Below, one piece after another: positions 28,201-35,273 of a stretch of 64,000 bases of DNA. Within the stretch, counting starts at the first letter, position 1. Each line of letters begins with the position of its first letter. Source of the DNA: Siphonodentalium dalli (Eukaryota > Mollusca > Scaphopoda > Gadilida > Siphonodentaliidae); assembly GCA_032622095.1 (NCBI GenBank), contig CP136069.1, positions 156,231,043 to 156,295,042 of the forward strand, in the 5' to 3' direction. The position numbers and the translations under genes were made by a program. The notes beneath the pieces were generated by a model. The model ran no database searches and was not told the DNA's origin. It was given only the letters and a program-made list of their open reading frames with translations.

Positions 28201-31200
28201 GACTCAAATCAAATATTTTTTACCCCCGAAGCCAAAGAAATCGTAATTTAGGAGTGTCTGATTGGATTGAGTACCATTTTAATCATTCCGTGGCAAAAAT
28301 TTAAATATAGTTCCAAGTTGGCACGTTAATAAACAAAACATTAGTTATACTATCATATATCTGTTATATTTTGTGACATCTATGATATTATGTGGCCAAA
28401 AAAATATTATCATAAATTTCAATAGTATTTTTATACACTTTCACAATTCCCTCTGGTTTCATATCCCTTCGCCTGGTAAAGTACTAATGTACTGAGTTGC
28501 CACAGGATCCACAGAGAGTTGAAGTGTTGACACATTTCTTCCATGTTTTAAGTTCTAACTTTCTAATATTATTCTTATTGGCTAGGATCATGGTATAAAA
28601 AAATACACATGTTGTTTTTGTGAATACCAAATTTACACTATGAGTAGGAGTGATGATTTGCCGCACGAGCTTCAGCTTGTGTGGTAAATCATCTATCCCA
28701 CTCGTGGTGTAAATTTGGTATTCAGAAACACTAGGTGTGTATTCTATATGTAATTATGTAAAATAAGAGAATTAATGTCAACCAATAATGGCCGATGCTG
28801 TTGTGAAATTCGATGCAAAGCAAATTTGAGACACCATTTATTTAGTCTGGATAAATAAATTCAAGTGATGTGTGACGATTTACTCAATGACTTTCCCTGG
28901 CAAACCATGCAGAAAAGTGAAATAAATTAAAATCAAAATGCTGCTCATCCCTTTTTGAGTCTGTTAGAGGAAACAGGCACTAGCCAAGTGAAAATAATCC
29001 ATGTATCTCACGAGAGGACAAAACCCATACGCTACTCAGAACAGTTGACTATTGTGTTTATTATATTTTCTATACCAGTTTGTTGTGCCACAGACCTCAA
29101 TGAAACACATGGTTAGACCAAATATGTTCTCAAAGTTACAACATCACCAGCCATTTCTGTTAAAATAATGTGCACAGTTAACCGAATGACGCAAAAATTG
29201 ACGTCATGACGCTGTGCTGAGAGTAGAATAACATCTTTAGAGTAGGATAACATCTTGAGAGTAGGATAACATCTTGAGAGTAGGATAACATCTTGAGAGT
29301 AGGATAACATCTTGAGAGATAACATCTTGAGAGTAGGATAACATCTTGAGAGTAGGATAACATCTTGAGAGTAGAATAACATCTTGAGAGTAGGATTACA
29401 CATTCGGTCTTCTGGGAGTGGGGATATGATTTCTAGTTTGACATAAAAAGTTGATGAAAATATATTAAATTTATTTATTGTATTCTCTTCTGTTCAAGAT
29501 GCATAATCTGAATAAATGCTTGCAATTTACTATTTCCTTGGCTTCAGGGGTAAAAAATATTTGATTCGAGTCAAGGAACCCACCCATCAAAGATCAGAGT
29601 GATCAGATATTGATTTTTGAAATCTATTATTTTTCACCACAGATACTTTTTAGTTGCACAGTAAAAAGTCGACGAGAAGACGGTCTCGGACCAAATGGTG
29701 GATGAAGATAGATAACTCTAAAATCAAATGCTTTTTTTGTGTCAGATACTTGACAAACTGGCCAAATTTTTTGTTGAACAAAATGTTGATAAATAACAGG
29801 TTTTGGGCAATTTTATGCTATAGTTGACAGTGGTTAGCATTATTTTTTGGGCAATTAATTGATTCTGATAACTGAAGCAGCATTTAAAAAAAAATTTGTT
29901 GTTGTTGGAATCTAATGATATGGGGACCATCGAATCAGATTGAGTACCTTTAAATGCCATCTGCTTTCTTACGATTAAACTATATATATATATCTATCTG
30001 AATTGTCATAATGACATACCAGGTCTCAGAATATCAATATTTTTTGCAGCTTGCCGATGAGTTGCCTCCACGATGTATTGGCTATGAGTGGACTCTCATC
30101 TACAGTACAGAGGAGCATGGGTTCAGCTTGTCACGAGTTTACCGACACATGCAGGGAATAGATACACCTGTTTTATTGGTGATCAAAGATACCGATAATA
30201 CTGTAAGTTTTTTTTGTAAAATCAGATTACAACTCCTATATTGGCAGTGATGGCTTGACTGGTCTAAATTTAGTCCCGCTAGAAAGCCAGTGTCTAGAGA
30301 TGATCTGCTCGCTCATAATTTCATTGATATCTGTTCATATTTCTGTTGAATGTCTGCAGAGCTTTGCCACACAGTTTTGATAGAAAACAGATCTGCAATC
30401 GGATTAGTGATGGGCTCAACCGAGAAAACAACTCGGTTTCAGTTTGAAACAATACCGACAGTACCCGATCGACGTGATTCAGTCCCAACTGATGATCAAT
30501 AAATGTTTCTGAATGTGTCAATTTTGACTCGGTCAAGCTTTTCCAAATGCATTTATGGCAGTAAAGTTCTCATGGCTGATTTACAGGTTGTCACAACAGT
30601 CAGATTGTTAATTTCATTAACAACTTGCATAATTTTGCTAAGTAGATACCATTACAAAAAAAAATGTGTCGGGTGTTTGTTTGAAAATAGTGTGACACCT
30701 GAATGATAACTTTGAGTAGCGTGTGGTGCCGCCCGGCGTGAGCACATCACGGACCCATTCTTGTTCTGGCTCAATGTTTTATTATATTATTTTTTTAAAG
30801 TTTTATAAACAATCACTTTTTAGCTCAACTTCACTTGTAAATAAGTAGACCTGCAGTAGTTTGGGGTAATTTGGCCATAAAACATGGCCGCCGGCAGCCA
30901 TCTTGGATTTTACTCTTTGCATGACTAAATCATTTGGAAAGGGATGCAGGTTGTACTTTCGGTCGGATCATTATGAAATTTGTCATGGCTGTTGACATTG
31001 ACATGTAGACGGGAACAAGTAATTTTGGAGTCATTCAGCAAAAAACATGGCACCATCTTGGATTTCAAAATTTAATTCATTATCATGGGCTACAGGCCGG
31101 AGTGGTCATCTGATCATCATGAAATTTGTCGTGGATGTTAATATTGACATGTAGATGGGAACTAGCCATCAAACATGGCTGCTGGTAGCATCTTGGATTT

Positions 31201-34200
31201 TACTCTTTGCACGACTAAATCCTTTGGCACATGCTACAGGACCTGCCTTTGGTCAGATCATCATGAAATTAATCATGTATGTTAAAGTTGATATGTAGAT
31301 GGGTATGAGTCGTTTTGGGGCCGTTCTGCCATAAAACATGGCTGCTGGCAGCCATCTTGAATTTTACTATTTGCATGACTAAATCATTTGGCATGGGCTG
31401 CAGGTCGTACTTTCGGTCAAATCATTCTGAAATTTGTCATAACTGTTGACATTGACATGTGGATGGGAACGAGTCATTTTGGGTAATTTTGTCAAAAAAC
31501 AATGACATAAACATCACCGCCAGCTGCACACCTTGCAGCCCTCATTTATTGATGAAATGTTTGTAATGAACATAATTTCATCTACATATATACAACACAA
31601 AGCATTTACTGCACATTTTATACGCTCATCATTCTATACATTGCTCATCACAAAAATTTAACTTCTTCCAAAGTTGAGCTACAGTGTCATTGACACTTTC
31701 ATTTTTATTCCAGGTGTTCGGGGCCATGACATCATGTGAACTGAAAAAGAGTGAACATTTTTATGGCACGGGAGAGTCATTCCTTTTCACCTTCCACCCA
31801 ACATTCAAAGTGAGTTTCAGTATGCAAATCAATGCCTCTATTAATACCATCTATGACACTTACCAGCAGGTAACATGAAAGTATCAGGTGTGAAAGTCAT
31901 ATAAATCTTGAAAAGATATGCACTCAGTTACTGATGATCAGGTCAGCCTGGAGTGCGACTTGAGAGATATATTCTCCCTAAATTGTGCGGCCGCTTGTGC
32001 ACTTCTCCCTATTTTTGTATGGATTCGTTCAGACAGTGAATTTGCTGGTTATATTAAATGGAGTGCTTACTCATTTTAATGGTTTTATGAATGGGCTCTT
32101 GTATGGCATAATACTGATTGGATCATAAAAGGGTGATGTTGAAGTGCAAATTTGAACTTCAGACATTGTGACGTCTCTGATTACATTCCACTTCTCCATA
32201 ATAGTCAAATAGAGAGAAGTGACTTGACTGCAAGCCTGAATTTAGTGTGCTGACATCTGCAGAATGAGGTTCCCAGTGGGTGAATTTAGTGATAACATCA
32301 CACACAGCAGGCTACATCACCAAATTCACCCTCTGGGGACCTCATTCTGCAAATGTCAGACACCATAAATTCAGACTTGCTCCCAATTAGAAGCTTCTGG
32401 GCTGGTTCATGCTCAGGTCCTTCTAATATTGAAAATTTAGATTTTTGTTATTAGATTCAACTCTTGACAGACTTAGATTCGATTCAGGATACCTTTGAAT
32501 ATCTCTGATGATTAGAAAAGCAGTTCTTCATCATTAGCTTATGACACCTACAGTAATGCCCTAAGTAATCGACTCCATAACCACAGAAGAATTATGGGTA
32601 ACTTTTCAGGATTTAGTTGGAAATATGGCTTGTTGCCATTCATCGGAAAGCTCTCCAGAGCTTTCCGATGAATGGCAACAAGCCATATTTCCGACTAAAT
32701 CCTGAAAAGTTACCCATAATTCTGCTGTGGTTATGGAGTCGATTAATTAGGGCATTACTGTACTCTTGGGTTAGTCATTGAACTCTTTCATGATGGGAGC
32801 TGCACTTATATATGTGAGGCTCCCTATGGGAGATTCACATATAATAAGAGAATGCACTGGCACAGGATCTTTGCAAAATTCAAAAGATTGCAAAATTTCA
32901 GGAAGCTCCTGCCATGGAAGGCATATTTTGCCTTGCCCTAGCGATACTCTTGTTTTTGATTTGATAACCACATTACAAAAAGGTATATACACATGCAATA
33001 ATCTTACATTATGTTTGATACATCAAAAGTAGAATTTTGGAGAGTTGAATAGGTTAAATTCATCATTAAACAGAGGCTGTAAAATTTTGATATATTTTGC
33101 AAAGATCCTGTGTCAGTGTATTTTCTTAAAGGCCCACTTAATTTTCGAGTCGCCGATTATTGTTTATAGTGACTTGATTTACAGTTTTAATAACAATCTG
33201 TGCCATAAAATATGATTAAAATACTATAATTCATCACTATTTGAAACATCTGTGTCTCAGAAGATGCCCACAGAGAAATCGAAAACGGCTGAAATCATAG
33301 AATGACTTCCCCCTTTGCCTCCCAGAATGCAACAGAATTCATACTTTTTCAATGGAAGGGGAAGAACTCTATCTTTAATATATAGAGTTATTCCCCTGCA
33401 TTGAAAATAATACTTCTTTTTACTGCAATTTAGATGACAAAACGCATTGGCAACTCAACAAAAACAACATGTTCACAGTTTATTACACCGGATAAGTTGA
33501 TAATACAATGTTTTGTAGCTTACTCTTTTATATAATGAAATCTGGGAGTTCGAAAATTAAGTGGACCTTTAAATATGTGAGTCTCCCATTGGAGCCTTGC
33601 ATATATATAGAGAATGAACTGGCTTACAAGGTCAAGGTAAATACTGTTAGACCAATGTATTCTCTTATATATGCGAGGCTCCCTATGGGAGACTCGCATA
33701 TATAAAAGAATGCATTGGCACAGGGTTTTCACAAAATTTCAGGAAACTCCAGACATTGAAGGGTTAAAGCCACATTGCAATTTGCGCTCCAAAATACACC
33801 TGATAATAAGGGTTGAAGGTCATCAGTAGATGCCATCTAAGGAGGATACAGATTTGCTTTTCTGTGTTCCACAATAAAATGGTTGATATTTCTGTTTCAG
33901 ACTTTCAGATGGACTGGTGAGAATTCTTTCTTCATCAAAACGAATCAAGATAGTATGGCTGTTGGAGCAGGAAAGTAAGTGTCATAATTATCAACCTTTA
34001 TAATAATGTGATACATTGATGGAAACAGCTCTAAGAGCTCTTTCCATCAATGTATCACATTATTATAATCACAAAATTAAAAAAATGATAAAGGAAATAT
34101 GGGTTGATACAAAAATCGGACTTGGCAATGAAAGGGTTAAAGGCCCAATTAATGTTTGAGTCCCAGATTATATCTACTGATTCAGCGAATAACACTGTTG

Positions 34201-34415
34201 ATATCAACATCGAATCTAACCTCAAATATTCTCAAGGCCCTATGCACCATTTAATAATTATTGCTCTTGTTTCCAGAGGCCTGTTTGGAGTGTGGCTGGA
34301 CAGTGATCTGTACCACGGACAGAGTCACAAGTGTGATACTTACAATAATGACATACTCTCGCCTGATATCGACTTCGTCGTTAAAGAACTCGAACTATGG
34401 GGCTTTTATGGTTGA
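1106..34415 (+). CDS. OXR1: OXR1, oxidation resistance protein 1 (LysM-GRAM-TLDc), 5' end outside window
   Basis: Fourteen exons at 1106-1263, 2166-2236, 4536-4643, 5466-5546, 6859-7044, 8586-8767, 10332-11275, 24179-24341, 24607-24796, 26856-26963, 30050-30202, 31714-31809, 33901-33974 and 34277-34415 have GT/AG borders and all junction phases agree, giving about 883 residues. Order: low-complexity N-terminal part, LysM (about 72-118), GRAM-like domain (about 190-258), a 315-residue acidic Ser-rich linker, and a C-terminal TLDc domain (about 722-883) with the family signatures GYEWTLIYSTEEHG, GTGESFLFTF, WTGENSFF and FGVWLDSDLYHG. In this family (OXR1/NCOA7/mustard) TLDc proteins protect against oxidative stress and bind the V-ATPase; that is family knowledge. 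NCOA7 shares the architecture, so the symbol means OXR1/NCOA7 orthologue. The start codon is not in the window. Confidence 0.93.
1216..1815 (+). repeat. 14-unit minisatellite of exon-end / donor modules
   Basis: Units of about 30-48 bp contain CTGGTCGATAAAGGTAAG, starting at 1251, 1281, 1326, 1373, 1419, 1468, 1497, 1541, 1589, 1617, 1664, 1710, 1737 and 1782. Many are preceded by a pyrimidine tract, TTCTCTCCCAG. Each unit thus carries an acceptor-like and a donor-like site around 24 nt that read E/D-D/E/Q-LTLVDK in the exon's phase. Copies at 1617, 1737 and 1782 have mutated donor contexts. Confidence 0.85.
2166..2236 (+). CDS. OXR1: OXR1 exon b, start of LysM
   Basis: Begins after TTAG at 2165 and ends at CACAAG|GTATGT. 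It reads DWSEPPAPEKKP then MKLKPEGTFEHK. The PEGTFEHK end aligns with the vertebrate OXR1 segment that enters the LysM domain. A family H element begins 34 bp downstream in the intron. Confidence 0.88.
2271..2719. mobile_element. Family H, hAT-like double-hairpin element
   Basis: Ends CAAGTCTGAATT and AAATTTGGGCTTG are flanked by GTCATGAA and TTCATGAA, an 8-bp duplication with one mismatch. Two hairpins (GAATGAGGTCCCCAGAGGGTG type arms) lie at either end of a spacer. Confidence 0.75.
2863..3076. mobile_element. Family A element, diverged
   Basis: It begins TGACTGGAGCTTCCTG and ends CAGCTCACGTCATGAAAGG. It holds a damaged first hairpin and a good second one (TTGCATTCTCTTAAATATGCGAGG and its inverse). 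Confidence 0.7.
3154..3382. mobile_element. Family A element with GAGTGCCAGG ends
   Basis: CCCTTTGAGTGCCAGGGGCC opens it and TGGCACTCAAAGGGTTAA closes it. One hairpin (GCATTCTCTTATATATGCGAGG) remains. A family J fragment follows directly at 3383. Confidence 0.75.
3383..3462. repeat. Family J fragment
   Basis: TTTCTATACTAAATACTCATTG, then TTCCCTTAGGAAATGTT, one arm of the J inverted-end element. Confidence 0.6.
3880..4023. repeat. Family J fragment
   Basis: GAACTTATTATCTGAACATTTCC...GAATCCATTAAGTAAAGAAAGAGTTAA is the other arm of family J, with TTAA at its end. Confidence 0.55.
4536..4643 (+). CDS. OXR1: OXR1 exon c, LysM core
   Basis: A 36-codon symmetric (0-0) exon reading DETLENIAAQFETTPSEL and KINKLVSRLIFPGQ. 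This matches the LysM core of OXR1 (SIA-KF-TTPNEL--LNKL pattern). Borders are TTTACAG|GTTGCA and GGTCAG|GTAAGA. Confidence 0.95.
5466..5546 (+). CDS. OXR1: OXR1 exon d, end of LysM plus basic/acidic linker
   Basis: A 27-codon symmetric exon between TTATTACAG and CTCTC|GTGAGA. TLYIPNKEYV is the last LysM strand (family LYVPDPEYV), followed by a charged linker, SRSRSHEEEQRPL. Confidence 0.9.
5625..5972. mobile_element. Family G palindromic element
   Basis: A palindrome of about 170-bp arms (TAAATCCGGCCATTTATGGG...GAGTGTATTATA and the inverse) around position 5800. A second copy is at 12785-13085. Confidence 0.75.
6108..6697. mobile_element. Inverted-end element (TTACTCGTATTTA ends)
   Basis: The left end CTACTTTACTCGTATTTATA with GCAGTACTATTTTT is repeated inverted at 6655-6697. 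Internal smaller palindromes (GCGCAAATTT) flank the middle. Confidence 0.6.
6765..6838. repeat. Family A right-end fragment
   Basis: CATATATAAGAGAATGTATTG then CAGGAAGCTGCAGTCATGGAAGGGTTAA, ending 20 bp before OXR1 exon e. Confidence 0.7.
6859..7044 (+). CDS. OXR1: OXR1 exon e, linker and start of GRAM-like domain
   Basis: 62 codons from GTTTCAG|GACATT to GGCCAG|GTTAGT. The end reads CHERFIKINVKYITDGQ, matching the segment that introduces the GRAM-like domain of OXR1/NCOA7. The upstream part (HVERQISPPAVEPVRTFSE) is less conserved. A partial family A element ends 20 bp before the exon. Confidence 0.93.
7063..7664. repeat. Two family J elements in OXR1 intron
   Basis: 7063-7311 and 7468-7664 each run from CTATACTAAATGGATTCTCCCAC (or close) to a TTTAGTATAGAAAG or TTTGGTAAAGAAAGGGTTAA end. 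Confidence 0.6.
8172..8431. mobile_element. Family A element, full double hairpin
   Basis: AACCCTTCCATGAATGGAGC opens it and CATCATGAAATGGTTAA closes it. Two hairpins with TATA-like arms enclose AACAATATTTTAACTTGACC. Confidence 0.8.
8586..8767 (+). CDS. OXR1: OXR1 exon f, GRAM-like domain
   Basis: 182 nt, phase 0 to 2, bordered by TTTCAG|GGCGTG and CCAAA|GTAAGA. GVVSGTLIVTPNAIMFDP, then HLVIEQGAEMYGMIAPLDVV, is very close to the vertebrate OXR1/NCOA7 GRAM segment (GTLLVTPNAIMFDP), which makes this one of the strongest identifiers of the gene. Confidence 0.97.
8873..9308. mobile_element. Family H element
   Basis: Outer inverted ends contain AAAATATGGTxCCAGACATTT. Hairpins at 8907-8995 and 9193-9283 enclose a spacer with TGTGCACCCATTGGGCACC. 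Confidence 0.7.
9395..9890. repeat. Family J fragments around a family A double hairpin
   Basis: J-like pieces at 9395-9516 and 9835-9886 border an A-type double hairpin at 9537-9745 whose spacer is GTTAAAGAATGTAAG-rich. CAATGTGGTCAAGGAGCCGG nearby also occurs inverted in the element at 59600, so this is a truncated relative of that subfamily. Confidence 0.55.
9899..10301. mobile_element. Family H element with exact 8-bp duplications, beside OXR1 exon g
   Basis: CATTCTAA at 9891-9898 and 10302-10309 flanks ends CAAGCCTGCAAGTAGTG and ACTATTTGCAGGCTTA. Exon g starts 22 bp after the right duplication. Confidence 0.85.
10332..11275 (+). CDS. OXR1: OXR1 exon g, long acidic disordered linker
   Basis: A 944-nt exon opened by CTTTTTAG|TGAGG and closed by TTTGACG|GTAAGT, phases 2 to 1. 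It is rich in Ser, Asp, Glu and Asn with many short acidic runs, and encodes no recognised fold, as in the linker between GRAM and TLDc of OXR1/NCOA7. A family H element with target duplications ends only 22 bp before its first base. Reading on past the donor reaches a stop at 11368-11370, so an unspliced form would be truncated before TLDc. Confidence 0.93.
12190..12345. repeat. Family A, truncated
   Basis: The first hairpin is complete (CCAATGCATTCTCGTATATATTTATGCG) and the second is cut after GAGGCTCCCTATG. Confidence 0.7.
12783..13086. mobile_element. Family G element flanked by TTAA
   Basis: TTAAAGGGGACTG...CAGTCCCCCTTTAA with CTAAATCCGGCCATTTATGGG arms. Confidence 0.75.
14188..14322. 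repeat. Family A hairpins, partial
   Basis: CTCATATAAGAGAATGCACTGG, then the second hairpin GTGTTCTCTTATATAAGTGAGG and its inverse. Confidence 0.65.
15480..15803. mobile_element. Family H element, both hairpins truncated
   Basis: Ends CAAGCCTGCTATATAAC and ATTTGCAGACTTG. Hairpin loops are partly deleted (for example 15525-15560). Confidence 0.65.
16197..16303. repeat. Family A (GTGCCAGG end) left half
   Basis: TTAACCCTTTCAGTGCCAGG then a complete hairpin, ending abruptly after TATATAAGAGA. Confidence 0.7.
16542..16622. repeat. Family J fragment
   Basis: AACCCTTTCTATACTAAATACTC then TTCCCTTAGGAAGTATTC. Its partner arm may be at 17236-17328 (TTTAGTATAGAAAGGGTTTA), with the tandem repeat between them. 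Confidence 0.6.
16700..17060. repeat. About 180-bp tandem repeat, two units
   Basis: TTCCGGATGATAACTTAATTTTGGG and AAACCAAATTTGGTATxxxAGTTTATCAGCTC recur about 185 bp apart. The same family is found inverted at 52380-52870. Confidence 0.75.
18910..19075. mobile_element. Palindromic element (ATACCAAATTTACACC arms)
   Basis: Arms of about 70 bp around AGCACAAGCTTTAGCTCATGTGG. It has a second copy at 28600-28745. Confidence 0.7.
19240..19870. repeat. Dispersed repeat, inverted relative to 27870-28560
   Basis: Shared blocks include CATTAGTGCTGTTACCTGATG / GGTAAAGTACTAATGTACTG, AGTTCCAAGTTGGCACGTTAA and ATACTATAGTAGAGTAxGTGATCA, in opposite orientation and the same order. Confidence 0.6.
19888..19990. 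repeat. 100-bp palindrome
   Basis: TTTTATCGAATGAGTTGTGG...GCGCAAGGATATATTT pairs with AAATATAACTTTGCGCC...CAACGAGTTCGATAAAA around GAGCATAGCTC. Confidence 0.7.
20008..20682. mobile_element. Inverted-end element containing a nested family T copy
   Basis: GTTCTGTATTTATTCTACAC at 20014-20033 pairs with GTGGAATAAATACAGAAC at 20660-20677. Family T (20337-20463) is nested inside. Confidence 0.55.
20337..20463. mobile_element. Family T element flanked by TA
   Basis: Ends CAGTAATGCCTG and GGACATTACTG with TA on both sides. The interior is shortened. Confidence 0.7.
21683..21889. mobile_element. Family F palindrome between TTAA sites
   Basis: A near-perfect 207-bp palindrome (CCCTTTCAGTGCCAAGTCCG arms, centre about TAGAGCTC) flanked by TTAA. 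The CCCTTT ends and TTAA suggest a piggyBac-mobilised MITE. Confidence 0.85.
21903..22384. mobile_element. Family H element
   Basis: GGAATAAGGTGCCGGACATTTGC, inverted at GCCCGGCACCTTAATCTC. Two hairpins and the TGCACATTACAATATTCACA spacer. Confidence 0.7.
23650..24178 (+). pseudogene. Series of decayed copies of the 5' edge of OXR1 exon h
   Basis: The acceptor plus exon start (TTTTCAG|AACTGATTCCTCGACCTGCC) recurs almost intact near 23930, where it would read ELIPRPATIYDDY and then diverge. More decayed forms lie near 23655, 23735, 23860 and 24115, each followed by an A-TGATTACATxxTTGTT-type segment. The functional exon at 24179 is the last of the series. None of the earlier copies keeps the rest of the exon or its donor. 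Confidence 0.7.
24179..24341 (+). CDS. OXR1: OXR1 exon h, pre-TLDc segment
   Basis: 163 nt between TTTTTAG|AACTAA and GATAA|GTAAGT. ELIPRPATVYEDPPLYLCL and EYWFSIPRDK match the conserved ELLPRPA...YLC and PEYWFAVPRE blocks just upstream of TLDc. Degenerate copies of the acceptor and the first part of this exon lie upstream (see 23650-24178). Confidence 0.96.
24366..24552. repeat. Family A, left end lost
   Basis: Reverse-oriented double hairpin with GCACAGGGTTTTTG and CAAAGGGTT end, in the 265-bp intron between exons h and i. Confidence 0.7.
24607..24796 (+). CDS. OXR1: OXR1 exon i, pre-TLDc segment
   Basis: 63 codons plus one base, reading VDQLYSFFVQWSPEIYGG and a C-terminal IYKDWE; family equivalents are VDHLYTFFVQWSPDVYG and SWEI. 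Borders are TTTTAG|GGTGGA and GGGAG|GTAGTT. Confidence 0.97.
24797..26855 (+). other. OXR1 intron, little recognised
   Basis: A lone TTAA element end, TTAACCCTTTGAACCCGGAATACTGG with an inverted echo (CCGGGAGACCGGAATACTGG), sits at 24849-24920. Two diverged copies of a GGTCTGTTTCxTCGC segment lie near 25050 and 25240. Otherwise I see nothing. Confidence 0.6.
26856..26963 (+). CDS. OXR1: OXR1 exon j, linker into TLDc
   Basis: A 36-codon symmetric exon between CTTGCAG and CAGAAG|GTTTGT. It reads IVSAKVAVRRSIDFEEP, then LPELVGKTFLTEEHIQK. It aligns with the vertebrate stretch ending in the helix before the first TLDc strand. Confidence 0.9.
27021..27274. mobile_element. Family T element with internal duplication
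   Basis: Palindrome CCATTCATTGGAAAGC / GCTTTCCGATGAATGG, followed by a second partial stem. The right end GGGCATTACTG is followed by TA. Confidence 0.75.
27408..27671. mobile_element. Family A element, full
   Basis: TTAACCCTTCCATGACTGGAGC to CATCATCAAATGGTTAA with both hairpins. Confidence 0.8.
27870..28745. repeat. Composite dispersed repeat (copy of 19240-19870 plus 18910-19075 units)
   Basis: Contains a family P-like palindrome (TAACTCTAAAATTAAGTGG / CCACTTGATTTTAGAGTTA, about 28027-28082), the inverted counterpart of 19240-19870, and the ATACCAAATTTACAC palindrome at 28600-28745. Confidence 0.6.
28930..29219. repeat. Dispersed repeat carrying the 20-bp array
   Basis: The inverted counterpart lies at 51190-51505 (CGCTACTCAGAACAGTTGACT, ATGACGCAAAAATTGACGTCA, CCAGCCATTTxTGTTAAAA). 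Confidence 0.75.
29219..29398. repeat. Tandem array GAGAGTAGGATAACATCTT, about nine units
   Basis: Units are 20 bp, with one shortened unit near 29315. The relative at 51198-51220 has only two units. Confidence 0.9.
29540..29958. mobile_element. Family P element
   Basis: The right end GATTGAGTACCTTTAA matches 55050 and, inverted, 56797. Blocks GATAAATAACAGGTTTTG and GTTGTTGTTGGAATCTAATG are shared. Confidence 0.7.
30050..30202 (+). CDS. OXR1: OXR1 exon k, TLDc part 1
   Basis: 51 codons between TTTTGCAG and AATACT|GTAAGT. LADELPPRCIGYEWTL, IYSTEEHGFSLSRVYRH and SPVLLVIKD-type residues (TPVLLVIKDTDNT) are canonical TLDc. Confidence 0.97.
30870..31520. repeat. Imperfect tandem repeat, four units
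   Basis: AAAACATGGCCGCCGGCAGCC, ATCTTGGATTTTACTCTTTGC and GATCATxATGAAATTxGTCATG recur with a period of about 150-250 bp in the OXR1 intron. Confidence 0.75.
31714..31809 (+). CDS. OXR1: OXR1 exon l, TLDc part 2
   Basis: A 32-codon symmetric exon between TTCCAG and TTCAAA|GTGAGT. VFGAMTSCELKKSEHFYG, then TGESFLFTF, matches the FGAY...HYYGTGETFLYTF block. Confidence 0.97.
32231..32379. mobile_element. Family H, single-hairpin form
   Basis: CAAGCCTGAATTTAGTG to CATAAATTCAGACTTG with one long hairpin. No clear target duplication. Confidence 0.75.
32551..32760. mobile_element. Family T element, complete palindrome flanked by TA
   Basis: CAGTAATGCCCTAAGTAATCG to GGGCATTACTG; 105-bp arms meet at GAAAGCTCTCCAGAGCTTTC. 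TA lies on both sides, as for Tc1/mariner elements. Confidence 0.85.
32777..32922. repeat. Family A, one hairpin deleted
   Basis: CTCTTTCATGATGGGAGCTGC to CTCCTGCCATGGAAGG with a single hairpin. Confidence 0.65.
33570..33767. mobile_element. Family A element
   Basis: Two hairpins, spacer CAAGGTCAAGGTAAATACTG, right end CATTGAAGGGTTAA, 134 bp before OXR1 exon m. Confidence 0.75.
33901..33974 (+). CDS. OXR1: OXR1 exon m, TLDc part 3
   Basis: 74 nt between GTTTCAG and GGAAA|GTAAGT. TFRWTGENSFFI and SMAVGAGK correspond to FKWSGENSYFI and the glycine turn of TLDc. A partial palindromic repeat (family F) lies about 20 bp downstream. Confidence 0.96.
33995..34140. repeat. Family F, right arm and centre
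   Basis: TAATAATGTGATACATTGATGG and its inverse, then ATATGGGTTGATACAAAAATC and AAAGGGTTAA. Confidence 0.75.
34277..34415 (+). CDS. OXR1: OXR1 last coding exon n, TLDc C-terminus and stop
   Basis: Opens after TTTCCAG. GLFGVWLDSDLYHGQSHKC and ELELWGFYG are the invariant TLDc end (GLWLDADLYHG...LEVWAF). The TGA stop is at 34413-34415. GAAAA|GTAAGT follows five bases later, so the 3' UTR is probably spliced. Confidence 0.97.
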
Positions 34416-34863
34416 GAAAAGTAAGTATTCAAGTATACCCATAACATCACATTCTTATACAATACAAACTTTTGTGAATCAACCACTATACAGTAGAATT
34501 TCCAACATTGGAAAATTTTGAAGTTGTCATGTTATTCAATTGTGAAATAATTAGACGAAATTGAGACAAATTTATTTGATGGCACAGTCATTCATACAGT
34601 TTAATGGGAAGAAATACCTCAATTAATTTTATAATTTGAATAAAATTGATTATATTGAAACACCTTGTGAAATACATGAACAGTTTGGCTATTTGTCAAT
34701 TGCTAGCTGTGGTGGTGATGCATAATTATATTTTTTTTAAATTTCTCCACCTGCATCTTGCTTTTTTTCAACCCAAATGTTGGTAAACCAGGCTAAATGT
34801 ATAGCCTTACCTTCTGTTTTATATACTAGAATCTGTTAACCTACCAGTATTCCAACAAAAATT

Positions 34864-35273
34864 TAGCCTGGTTATAGCGTGTCTGACATTTGCAGAATGA
34901 GGTGCCCAGAATGGGAATTTAGTGATGCTATCCTGCACAGCGGGCTAGCATCGCCCTCTGGGGACCTCACTCTGCTTAGGCCTCATCTTCTGGGAAGTAT
35001 CCAGTCTCAAAATATCATTGTTTTAGTTACTTCTGTTCAGTTTCTTTATCCCCTAATTTGCAGAAGATAAATTGCATAAACGATGTGACAAATGGGTGAA
35101 CATCACCAACTTCAACTGGGGAACTTCAATCTGATCCTAGGTCTCCCATAGCAGTTGAGGCCTAAGCAGCATGAGGTCCCCAGAGGGTGAATTTGGTGTG
35201 TGGGATAGCGTCACTAAATTCAACCTCTGGGGACCTCATTCTGCAAATGTCGGACACGCTATATCCAGGCTTG
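34864..35273. mobile_element. Family H element in the 3' UTR intron
   Basis: Hairpins at about 34895-34980 and 35170-35250. Spacer CACCAACTTCAACTGGGG. Confidence 0.7.

Noticed and set aside
29113-29403. Open frames with [12 protein letters not shown]-type repeats on the minus strand
   Set aside because: They are translations of the 20-bp tandem array; the frame is open only because of the repeat composition.
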